Shown: one piece after another, positions 1-6,365 of the stretch
How positions within the stretch are numbered: the first letter of the stretch is position 1
How the letters are laid out: each line of letters starts with the position of its first letter
Origin: Streptomyces sp. NRRL S-87
Lineage (GTDB): Bacteria > Actinomycetota > Actinomycetes > Streptomycetales > Streptomycetaceae
DNA: 11,542 nucleotides
Reading direction: 5' to 3'
NCBI RefSeq assembly: GCF_000719335.1
Contig: NZ_JOGB01000101.1
Coordinates: 1 to 11,542 of the forward strand
Translations under genes and position numbers: made by a program
The notes under the pieces: generated by a model
Seen by the model: the letters and a program-made list of their open reading frames with translations, nothing else
Database searches by the model: none
Told to the model about the DNA's origin: nothing

Positions 1-53
1 ACCAGCTTCTTCGGCCCCTGCGCCGTCCGGATCTCCCGGATCTTGAAGTCCAT
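1..53 (-). CDS. Probable transposase, N-terminal fragment (runs off the left edge)
   Basis: Seventeen complete codons are visible, reading MDFKIREIRTAQGPKKL before the window ends. The ATG at 53-51 is preceded by AGGGG with five bases between it and the start codon, a good ribosome binding site. From memory this N-terminus is that of a Streptomyces transposase usually labelled IS30 family, in which a helix-turn-helix follows within the next few dozen residues. The fragment is too short to prove the family or to say whether the gene is intact. The adjacent end-like sequence supports a mobile-element reading. Confidence 0.45.
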   Translation of the reverse strand, partial: MDFKIREIRTAQGPKKL

Positions 54-92
54 CGCATCCCCTGAGCTGGGGTGTTGCGACGACCACTAGAA
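1..92 (-). mobile_element. Right end of an insertion sequence, probably IS30-like (truncated by window edge)
   Basis: The first bases hold the start of a leftward gene that resembles a Streptomyces transposase. The bases just upstream of it (about 70-92, GGTGTTGCGACGACCACTAG) match, from memory, the terminal repeat found at the ends of a common Streptomyces insertion sequence. The outer boundary is put near 92 by inference only. No target-site duplication can be shown because the other end lies outside the window. The element abuts the downstream side of the GH31 gene without interrupting it. Confidence 0.45.
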
Positions 93-103
93 CGGAAGCG
101 AAG

Positions 104-159
104 CCCTCGGGGTGGGCCTGCCGCAGGGGCTGCAGGCCGCCCCTGTCAAGCGCCGAGGG
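104..159 (-). terminator. Nested hairpins downstream of the GH31 gene
   Basis: Outer arms CCCTCGG (104-110) and CCGAGGG (153-159) are complementary and enclose an inner stem of CAGGGGC (124-130) with GCCCCTG (139-145). The structure lies about 80 bases after the GH31 stop codon, in the gap before the insertion-sequence end. A factor-independent terminator without a clear U tract is common in Streptomyces. It could also form on the other strand. The rest of the 93-237 gap holds no gene that can be supported. Confidence 0.4.
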
Positions 160-237
160 GACCCGCACACCACGGGGCGGCCCCCACGCACCCACCCCGA
201 ACCGGGCCCACCCCGTACCGCACACCCCCACCAACCC

Positions 238-2727
238 TCACGCCCCCCGCACCCGCACCGGAAGCCCTGGTTCCGGCCCCTCTCCGGAGCCGCTCGTACC
301 GCCGCCCCCGAGGGCGGCGTCGCGCGTCACCACGACCTCCCCCGCCCGCCACCGCGCCGTGAACCGCTCCACCTCCGGCACCTCGAAGCCGTCCCCGGCG
401 TCCCGCACCAGCAGCCCGCCCCCGGTCCGGCCGAGCGCCGGCGCCCACACCTCCAGCTCCAGCCCGTCCGCCCCGGCCACCGGGAGCACCGCCCCGGCCC
501 GCGCCAGCACCGGGATCCGCCCCGGCGGGGCGTCCAGCAACACCTGGCCCGGCCCCTCGTACGGCGTACCGGTCGCCGTGTCGTACCAGCGCCCGCGCGG
601 CAGCCGCACCGCCCGCCGGTCCGCACCCGGTTCCAGGACCGGCGCCACCAGCAGGGCGTCGCCCAGCAGGAAGGCGTCCTCGCAGTCGCGCAGCGCCCGG
701 TCCTCCGGCGCGCTCCACCACAGCGGCCGCACGTACGGCGCCCCCGTCCGCCGGGCCAGCTGCGCCAGCGTCATGAAGTACGGCAGGAGCCGCTCGCGTT
801 CGGCCAGCGCCGCCCGCGCGTGCTCCAGTACCTCCGGCCCGAACTCCCACGGCTCGCGCCGCCCCGCCCAGATCGCCGCGTGCGTCCGGAACAGCGGGAG
901 GTACGCCCCCAGCTGGAACCACCGCAGGAACAGCTCGGGCGACGGCGAACCGCCGAAGCCCCCCACGTCCGGGCCCGAGTACGGCACCCCGCACAGCCCG
1001 AGCCCCAGCACCAGGGCCAGCGAGGCCCGCAGTCCCGGCCAGCTGCTCTCCACGTCCCCCGACCACGTGCCGCCGTACCGCTGCATCCCGGCCCACCCCG
1101 AGCGCGAGAAGAGGAACGGCCGCTCGTGCGGGCGCAGCCGCACCAGCCCCTCGTACCCGGCCCGGGCCATGCCCAGGGCGTACACGTTGTGCGCCTGCCG
1201 GTGGTCGCCGCCGGCGCCCTCCAGCGCGTGCCGGGCGGACCGCGGCAGGGTCATGTCCCCGTACGGCCGGAAGGACACCGGCTCGTTCATGTCGTGCCAC
1301 ACCCCGGAGAAGCCCTGCGCGAGCCGTTCGGCGTACAGCCCGCTCCACCACTCCCGCGCCGCCGGATCGGTGAAGTCCGGGTACACGCACTCGCCCGGCC
1401 ACACCTCGCCGCGCACCTCGCGCCCCCGCGCGTCCCGTACGAACGCCCCCGCCGCGCGCCCCTCCCGGTACAGCGGCTCGTCCTCGGCCGCCCGGACCGC
1501 CGGATCCACGATCGACACCAGCCGCACCCCCTGCCCGCGCAGCTCCGTGGCGAGGCCCGCCAGGTCCGGGAAGGCCTCCCGGTCCACCGTGAACACCCGG
1601 TGCCGGTCGTAGTGGTCGATGTCCAGGTGCACGGCGGACAGCGGCAGCCCCCGGTCCCGGTAGCCGGCGACGACCCGGCGCACCTCCGCCGCGCTGCCGA
1701 AACCCCAGCGCGCGTGCTGGTGGCCCAGCGCCCACGACGGGGGCACCGCGGGCGCGCCCGTCAGGGCCGCCCAGCCCTGGAGCACCCGGGCGGGCGTGCC
1801 CACCAGCACCCAGGTCCGCAGCGGCCCGCCGTCCATGCGCAGTTCGGACGTGCCGGGCCGGTCCTGGCCGGAGCCGGCGCCCTCCTCGCCCTCCCGCAGG
1901 GTCACCCGGCCGTCCCAGGTGTTGTCGTGGAACACCAGGTGCGTGCCGGCGTCGGCCACCACGAGCTGCACCGGCATCGTGATGTACAGCGGGTCGTCGT
2001 CCGGGCCGAAGCCGCCCTTCGGGTCGGTGTTCCACAGCCGGTACCGGCCGTCGCGCAGCCGGGGCCCGGCGGCCCGGCCGCCCAGCCCGAAGAACCGGGC
2101 GTCCGCGGCCACTTCCGACCGCTGCAACCACCGTGCGCCCTCGTGTGCGCCCCCGAGGGCTCCCCGTGCGCCGGGTGCCCCCACCGGGCTCCCGTCAACC
2201 ACCCGGCGGCTCCCCTCGACCACCCCGGGGCGCCCCTCGACCGCCCCGGGGCTGCCGTCGACCGCCCCCGGTTCCCACCACCGCGGCGGCAGGTCCCGCC
2301 GCAGCACGGTCCCACCGGGCGTGCGCACCTCCACGGTGCCCGTCCGGGACACGACCACCGTCGCCCGCTCCGAGACCACCCGCCAGCCGCCGTCGGTGTC
2401 CGGCTCCAGCACCGCCCGCGGGTCCGGCTCCGGCTCCCCGCCCGCCAGCGCGTACGACGGCGTCGGCCCGGCCCCGTCCCAGCCCCAGAACACCGCCCCG
2501 CCGACGGCGACCAGCACCCGCAGCTCCGAACGGGCGAACCGCAGCACCCCGCCGGCGGGCCGCGGCTCCGCCCCCGTCAGCGCGCCGGGAACCCGCGCCC
2601 GCTCCTGCCCCCGCGCCGGCAGCTGCGCCGCGTCGGCGCGGTCGTGGCGCAGCGCCGCGCGCCAGGCGCGCAGCCCGCGCGCCGATCCCACGTCTTTGAC
2701 CGCTCGTACCAGTTCACGCCCGTTCAT
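238..2727 (-). CDS. GH31 family alpha-glucosidase
   Basis: A glycoside hydrolase of family 31, which releases terminal alpha-linked glucose from maltose-type or related alpha-glucosides by a retaining mechanism. The protein is 829 residues. An N-terminal beta-sandwich region (about 1-330) is followed by the catalytic barrel and C-terminal beta domains. Visible signatures are LDIDHYDRHRVF (about 368-379), the nucleophile motif WHDMNEP (Asp479), GTWSGDV with the likely acid/base Asp558, and LFRTHA (about 612-617). There is no signal peptide, so action in the cytosol is inferred. The ATG at 2727 is preferred to a GTG nine bases upstream because AGGGTGAT lies eight bases before the ATG, whereas it runs into the GTG. 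Residues 154-181 form four heptad repeats (see separate entry). The gene is divergent from the acetoacetyl-CoA synthetase gene. Exact substrate (alpha-1,4, alpha-1,6 or xyloside) cannot be read from the sequence. Confidence 0.92.
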   Translation of the reverse strand: MNGRELVRAVKDVGSARGLRAWRAALRHDRADAAQLPARGQERARVPGALTGAEPRPAGGVLRFARSELRVLVAVGGAVFWGWDGAGPTPSYALAGGEPEPDPRAVLEPDTDGGWRVVSERATVVVSRTGTVEVRTPGGTVLRRDLPPRWWEPGAVDGSPGAVEGRPGVVEGSRRVVDGSPVGAPGARGALGGAHEGARWLQRSEVAADARFFGLGGRAAGPRLRDGRYRLWNTDPKGGFGPDDDPLYITMPVQLVVADAGTHLVFHDNTWDGRVTLREGEEGAGSGQDRPGTSELRMDGGPLRTWVLVGTPARVLQGWAALTGAPAVPPSWALGHQHARWGFGSAAEVRRVVAGYRDRGLPLSAVHLDIDHYDRHRVFTVDREAFPDLAGLATELRGQGVRLVSIVDPAVRAAEDEPLYREGRAAGAFVRDARGREVRGEVWPGECVYPDFTDPAAREWWSGLYAERLAQGFSGVWHDMNEPVSFRPYGDMTLPRSARHALEGAGGDHRQAHNVYALGMARAGYEGLVRLRPHERPFLFSRSGWAGMQRYGGTWSGDVESSWPGLRASLALVLGLGLCGVPYSGPDVGGFGGSPSPELFLRWFQLGAYLPLFRTHAAIWAGRREPWEFGPEVLEHARAALAERERLLPYFMTLAQLARRTGAPYVRPLWWSAPEDRALRDCEDAFLLGDALLVAPVLEPGADRRAVRLPRGRWYDTATGTPYEGPGQVLLDAPPGRIPVLARAGAVLPVAGADGLELEVWAPALGRTGGGLLVRDAGDGFEVPEVERFTARWRAGEVVVTRDAALGGGGTSGSGEGPEPGLPVRVRGA
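2185..2268 (-). repeat. Four tandem 21-bp units coding heptapeptide repeats in the GH31 protein
   Basis: Within the GH31 gene four consecutive 21-base units encode GAVDGSP, GAVEGRP, GVVEGSR and RVVDGSP, then a Gly/Ala-rich run to about residue 197. The array is in frame and sits in the N-terminal non-catalytic region before the conserved part resumes at ARWLQRSEVA. It looks like a surface loop that expanded by slippage. The units are diverged at the DNA level, so the expansion is not very recent. Confidence 0.7.
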
Positions 2728-2951
2728 GCTGATCACCCTGCCATCGGGCCGCCGCCGTGGGGGCTCCGTTCAACTGGCGTTCACCCACATCCGGGACGCG
2801 CCGGACCTGTGGGCGGCCGCTCTGGTGCGGATGTCGATCACATGGCATGGTCCCTGTGAGCCGCCGCGCGCACACCCCGCGCACGGTGGCACCGTACGCA
2901 CACGAAGCGCGCGCCGGACGAGCACGCACACCGACCCGGGAGCCAAGACCC
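2728..2951. promoter_or_regulatory. Divergent control region between the GH31 and acetoacetyl-CoA synthetase genes
   Basis: This 224-bp gap separates two divergent genes, so it must hold both promoters. No convincing -35/-10 pair was found on either strand. A 13-bp perfect inverted repeat, ACGGTGGCACCGT, lies at 2883-2895, 57 bases before the synthetase start, and may be an operator. On the GH31 side, two similar hexamers (GTTCAA and GTTCAC, about 2768-2784) are noted. No small gene is supported: the open frame running into the synthetase from 2757 is an extension without a ribosome binding site. Confidence 0.45.
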
Positions 2952-4937
2952 ATGACCGAAGCCACTCCGCAGCCCGCACCCCTGTGGCAGCCGAGCCCCG
3001 AGCGGATCGCCGCCGCCCGGGTCACGGCCTTCCAGAGCTGGGCCGCCGAGCGGTACGGGGCGCCCGCCGAGGGCGGCTACGCCGCACTGCACCGCTGGTC
3101 GGTGGACGAGCTCGACACCTTCTGGCGGGCCGTGGCCGACTGGTTCGACGTGCGCTTCGGCACCCCGTACGAGCGCGTGCTCGGCGAGCGCGCCATGCCG
3201 GGCGCCCAGTGGTTCCCCGGCGCCACCCTCAACTACGCCGAGCACGCCCTGCGCGCCGCCGAGGACCCGGCCCGGGCCACCGACGCCGCCCTGCTGTACG
3301 TCGACGAGACCCACGACATCGAGCCGGTGACCTGGGCCGAGCTGCGCCGCCAGGTCGGTGCGCTGGCCGCCCGGCTGCGCGAACTCGGAGTCCGCCCCGG
3401 CGACCGCGTCAGCGGCTACCTGCCCAACATCCCCCAGGCCGTCACCGCCCTGCTCGCCACCGCCGCCGTGGGCGGCGTGTGGACCTCCTGCGCCCCCGAC
3501 TTCGGCGCCCGCAGCGTCCTCGACCGCTTCCAGCAGGTCGAGCCGGTCGTCCTGTTCACCGTCGACGGCTACCGCTACGGCGGCAAGGAGCACGACCGCC
3601 GCGACACCGTCGCCGAACTGCGCGCCGAGCTGCCCACGCTGCGCGCCGTGGTCCACATCCCGCTGCTCGGCACGCCGGCCCCCGAGGGCGCCCTCGACTG
3701 GGCGGAGCTGACCGCCGGTACCGACGAGCCCGTCTTCGAGCAGGTGCCCTTCGAGCACCCGCTGTGGGTGCTGTACTCCTCCGGCACCACCGGCCTGCCC
3801 AAGGCCATCGTGCAGTCCCAGGGCGGCATCCTCCTCGAACACCTCAAGCAGCTGGGCCTGCACTGCGACCTGGGCCCCGAGGACCGCTTCTTCTGGTACA
3901 CCTCCACCGGCTGGATGATGTGGAACTTCCTCGTCTCCGGCCTGCTCACCGGCACCACCGTGGTCCTCTACGACGGCAGCCCCGGCTACCCCGACACCGG
4001 CGCCCAGTGGCGCATCGCCGAGCGCACGGGGGCCACCCTGTACGGCACCTCCGCCGCGTACGTGATGGCCTGCCGCAAGGCCGGCGTGCACCCGTCCCGC
4101 GACTTCGACCTCTCGGCGGTCGCGTGCGTGGCCACCACCGGCTCCCCGCTGCCCCCCGACGGCTTCCGCTGGCTGCACGACGAGGTGGCCGACGACCTGT
4201 GGATCGCCTCGGTCAGCGGCGGCACCGACGTGTGCAGCTGCTTCGCCGGCGCCGTACCCACCCTGCCCGTGCACATCGGCGAGCTGCAGGCCGCCTGCCT
4301 GGGCACCGACCTGCAGTCCTGGGACCCCTCGGGCAAGCCGCTCACCGGCGAGGTCGGCGAGCTGGTGGTCACCAACCCCATGCCGTCCATGCCGGTGTAC
4401 TTCTGGAACGACCCCGACGGCAGCCGCTACCGCGACAGCTACTTCGAGATGTTCCCGGGCGCCTGGCGGCACGGCGACTGGATCACGATCACCGACCGCG
4501 GGTCCGTGGTCATCCACGGCCGCTCGGACTCCACCCTGAACCGCCAGGGCGTCCGGATGGGCTCCGCCGACATCTACGAGGCCGTCGAGCGCCTCCCCGA
4601 GATCAAGGAGTCCCTGGTCATCGGCCTGGAGGAGCCGAACGGCGGCTACTGGATGCCGCTGTTCGTCCACCTCGCCCCCGGCGCGACCCTGGACGACGCG
4701 CTGCGCGACCGGATCAAGCGCACCATCCGCGAGGAGCTCTCGCCGCGCCACGTGCCCGACGAGATCATCGAGGTGCCGGGCGTGCCCCACACCCTCACCG
4801 GCAAGCGCATCGAGGTCCCGGTCAAGCGGCTCCTGCAGGGCACCGAGCTGGCCAAGGCCGTCAACCCGGGCTCGGTGGACGACCTCGGCCTGCTGCGCTT
4901 CTACGAGGACCTCGCCCGCACCCGCAAGCAGGCCTGA
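2952..4937 (+). CDS. aacS: Acetoacetyl-CoA synthetase (acetoacetate--CoA ligase)
   Basis: An AMP-forming ligase (EC 6.2.1.16) that activates acetoacetate with ATP and CoA, feeding ketone-body carbon into acetyl-CoA or polyketide and lipid pathways. The 661-residue length is normal for the family. In order: N-terminal adenylation domain, P-loop YSSGTTGLPK (275-284), aromatic motif FWYTSTGWMMWN (314-325), SGGTDVCSCF (422-431), hinge-region GDW (508-510) and GRSD (523-526), and the C-terminal catalytic lysine in LTGKR (Lys618). In Streptomyces lividans the equivalent lysine of AacS is a known site of inactivating acetylation, so post-translational control is likely here too. The start is the ATG at 2952, with GGGAG nine bases upstream; the open frame extends upstream, but without family similarity. 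The stop codon lies in the first unit of a tandem repeat leading into the terminator palindrome. An acetyl-CoA synthetase is the alternative, but the FFWYTSTGWMMWN and SGGTDVCSCF forms favour acetoacetate. Confidence 0.93.
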   Translation: MTEATPQPAPLWQPSPERIAAARVTAFQSWAAERYGAPAEGGYAALHRWSVDELDTFWRAVADWFDVRFGTPYERVLGERAMPGAQWFPGATLNYAEHALRAAEDPARATDAALLYVDETHDIEPVTWAELRRQVGALAARLRELGVRPGDRVSGYLPNIPQAVTALLATAAVGGVWTSCAPDFGARSVLDRFQQVEPVVLFTVDGYRYGGKEHDRRDTVAELRAELPTLRAVVHIPLLGTPAPEGALDWAELTAGTDEPVFEQVPFEHPLWVLYSSGTTGLPKAIVQSQGGILLEHLKQLGLHCDLGPEDRFFWYTSTGWMMWNFLVSGLLTGTTVVLYDGSPGYPDTGAQWRIAERTGATLYGTSAAYVMACRKAGVHPSRDFDLSAVACVATTGSPLPPDGFRWLHDEVADDLWIASVSGGTDVCSCFAGAVPTLPVHIGELQAACLGTDLQSWDPSGKPLTGEVGELVVTNPMPSMPVYFWNDPDGSRYRDSYFEMFPGAWRHGDWITITDRGSVVIHGRSDSTLNRQGVRMGSADIYEAVERLPEIKESLVIGLEEPNGGYWMPLFVHLAPGATLDDALRDRIKRTIREELSPRHVPDEIIEVPGVPHTLTGKRIEVPVKRLLQGTELAKAVNPGSVDDLGLLRFYEDLARTRKQA

Positions 4938-4970
4938 CCTCCCCGGGCCTGACCTCCCCGGGCCTGACCT
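4931..4970. repeat. Tandem 15-bp repeats at the 3' end of the acetoacetyl-CoA synthetase gene
   Basis: The unit GGCCTGACCTCCCCG occurs at 4931-4945 and 4946-4960, and a third copy begins at 4961 (GGCCTGACCT) and becomes the left arm of the terminator palindrome. The stop codon TGA is inside the first unit. Each unit's GGCCTGACCT can pair with the single right arm at 4983-4992, so the terminator stem could form from any of three left arms. Confidence 0.85.
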
Positions 4971-4996
4971 CTGCCCGGGCAGAGGTCAGGCCCGGG
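4957..4996. terminator. 40-bp perfect palindrome, two-way terminator between convergent genes
   Basis: Bases 4957-4996 read identically on both strands: two 20-base arms meet at a central CCCGGG with no unpaired loop. It begins 20 bases after the synthetase stop and ends six bases before the stop codon of the convergent MocR gene. A strong GC hairpin in this position is expected to end transcription from both sides. There is no U tract, as is usual in Streptomyces. Confidence 0.85.
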
Positions 4997-5001
4997 CGGC
5001 T

Positions 5002-6321
5002 TCAACCGCCGTACGTGGCCTCGGACTCGCCCAGGACCCGGGCGAAGTCCGCGGCCAGCCGTACCGCGTCCGCCTCCGGCAGGGCCGCGCTGGTGATCCG
5101 TACCGCCGGCGGGCTCCCGATCCGGAAGCGCTGACCGGCCGCCACCCACCAGCCGTGCGTGCGCAGCCCGTTCACCACCGCCGACTCGTCCCGCACCGGC
5201 ACCCACACGTTGAGCCCGCTCTCCGCGTGCGCGGCGATCCCGTGCCGTGCCAGCGCCGCGACCAGTGCCGTACGCCGCTCCGTGTACACCCGCTCGGCCC
5301 CCGCGATCAGCACCCGGGCCGACGGATCGGCCAGCAGCCGCGCCGCGGTCTCCTGCAGGATGTGGCTCACCCAGCCGGAGGTGAGCAGCAGCCGCCCGTC
5401 GTGCCGCGCCAGCGTCGTCGGATCGCAGGCCATGGCGGCCCAGCGCAGGTCCACGCTCAGCTGCTTCGACGCGGTCCGCACGTGCGCCCAGCGCGGCAGC
5501 CCGCCCGTGGTCAGCGAGTGCAGCGGCACCCCGGAGATGTCCGAGTTGTGGTCGTCCTCGACCACCAGCACGTCCGGGAACCCCTCCAGCACGGCCAGGA
5601 GTTCCGCCCGCCGCCCGGCCGTGAAACGGCCCCCGCGCGGGCTCTGCCCCCGCGGGCTGCACAGCACGGCCCGCGCCCCGGCGCGCAGTGTCCGGCCGAG
5701 CTCCTGCGGCCGCATCCCCTCGTCGTCCACCGTCACCGGCAGCATCCGCAGTCCCAGCGCCGGCACGAGGTCGAGCAGGTGGTGGAAGCCCGGATCCTCG
5801 ACGGCCACGCTGTCGCCCGGCTTGAGCTCCGTCGACAGCAGCCTCGAAACGCAGTCGAGCGTGCCGTGCGAGAACGTCACCGACCCGTCCGGCACCCCGT
5901 CGCGGGCGAACCAGGCGCGGGACAGCTCCTCCAGCGCCGGCAGCCGGGGGCTGCCGCGGTGCGAACCCTGCACCGGGGACACCTCCGACGGCGGAGAGAG
6001 CACCGGCAGCAGCGCCGGATCCGGATGGCCGCCGGCCAGGTCCACCACGCCCTCCGGCACCCGCGGCGGCCGGCGCGAGCCCACGGCCGGCACGTGCGCC
6101 ACCACCGTGCCGCCCCGCCCGCGCGTGACCACGATGCCGCGCTGGCGCAGCTCCTTGTAGGCGGTCGCCACGGTGCCCGGGCTGACCCCGAGGTCCTCGG
6201 CGAGGCGGCGTACGGGAGGCAGGGCGGTACCCGGGCCGAGGCGGCCGTCCGCGACGGACCGCTCCACGGACGCGGCGATCTCCCTGGCGTTGGTCCCGGC
6301 GAAAGAATATTGTGTTGCCAC
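5002..6321 (-). CDS. MocR-type transcriptional regulator (GntR wHTH plus aminotransferase-like domain)
   Basis: A fusion of a GntR-family winged helix-turn-helix (residues about 8-75, core LPPVRRLAEDLGVSPGTVAT) with a fold-type I aminotransferase-like domain (about 90-439). MocR proteins use PLP or a PLP adduct as effector rather than acting as true aminotransferases. The likely PLP lysine is Lys286 in RTASKQLSVDLR. The PLP-ring motif is VVEDDHNSD (253-261), with His-Asn where many family members have Tyr-Asp. A C-terminal carboxylate-binding Arg is likely Arg408 (AVRIT). The start is taken as the GTG at 6321, giving 439 residues: no ribosome binding site precedes it, but a good -35/-10 pair places transcription start at or next to this codon, so the mRNA is probably leaderless. 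The gene is divergent from the MFS gene, its likely target, and probably represses itself through the palindrome in its promoter. The open frame extends about 30 codons further upstream, through its own promoter and without family similarity. Confidence 0.88.
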   Translation of the reverse strand: MATQYSFAGTNAREIAASVERSVADGRLGPGTALPPVRRLAEDLGVSPGTVATAYKELRQRGIVVTRGRGGTVVAHVPAVGSRRPPRVPEGVVDLAGGHPDPALLPVLSPPSEVSPVQGSHRGSPRLPALEELSRAWFARDGVPDGSVTFSHGTLDCVSRLLSTELKPGDSVAVEDPGFHHLLDLVPALGLRMLPVTVDDEGMRPQELGRTLRAGARAVLCSPRGQSPRGGRFTAGRRAELLAVLEGFPDVLVVEDDHNSDISGVPLHSLTTGGLPRWAHVRTASKQLSVDLRWAAMACDPTTLARHDGRLLLTSGWVSHILQETAARLLADPSARVLIAGAERVYTERRTALVAALARHGIAAHAESGLNVWVPVRDESAVVNGLRTHGWWVAAGQRFRIGSPPAVRITSAALPEADAVRLAADFARVLGESEATYGG

Positions 6322-6344
6322 GTACACAATTATGTATCGATACA
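6308..6344. promoter_or_regulatory. Palindromes in the MocR/MFS intergenic region, probable operators
   Basis: TGTATCGATACA (6333-6344) is a perfect 12-bp palindrome overlapping the spacer and -10 box of the MocR promoter. A second inverted repeat pairs ATTGTGT (on the + strand, 6308-6314) with ACACAAT (6324-6330), spanning the MocR start codon. Both share the TGTA/TGTG half-element, which suggests that one dimeric regulator binds twice. Sites in this position could control both divergent genes. The MFS promoter must overlap them, but its -35 and -10 boxes could not be fixed. Confidence 0.55.
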
Positions 6345-6356
6345 AACTCACGTCAA
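6321..6356 (-). promoter_or_regulatory. Promoter of the MocR gene, apparently leaderless
   Basis: On the minus strand TTGACG (6356-6351) is followed after 16 bases by CATAAT (6334-6329), each matching the housekeeping consensus at five of six positions. Seven bases separate the -10 box from the GTG at 6321, so transcription would begin at or beside the start codon. This is the best-looking promoter in the window. It stands out as AT-rich against a very GC-rich background. Confidence 0.7.
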
Positions 6357-6365
6357 GGGGGAACC

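Noticed and set aside
112..2859. 915-residue open frame on the + strand across the GH31 gene
   Set aside because: It is antisense to a gene with intact GH31 catalytic motifs; its product is Pro/Arg/His-rich with no recognisable domain, as expected from high-GC shadow frames.
2838..4790. 650-residue open frame antisense to the acetoacetyl-CoA synthetase gene
   Set aside because: Gly/Val/Asp/His-rich composition typical of an antisense shadow; the + strand protein has every expected adenylation motif.
1796..5134. 1112-residue open frame on the + strand
   Set aside because: It crosses two real genes in the wrong frame and its product is low-complexity Arg/Pro/Ala; no ribosome binding site or domain supports it.
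6315..6344. Rightward promoter TTGCCA (6315-6320) with GATACA (6339-6344) for the MFS gene
   Set aside because: The -35 is reasonable but the -10 matches only three of six bases; other pairings are equally weak, so no box is annotated.
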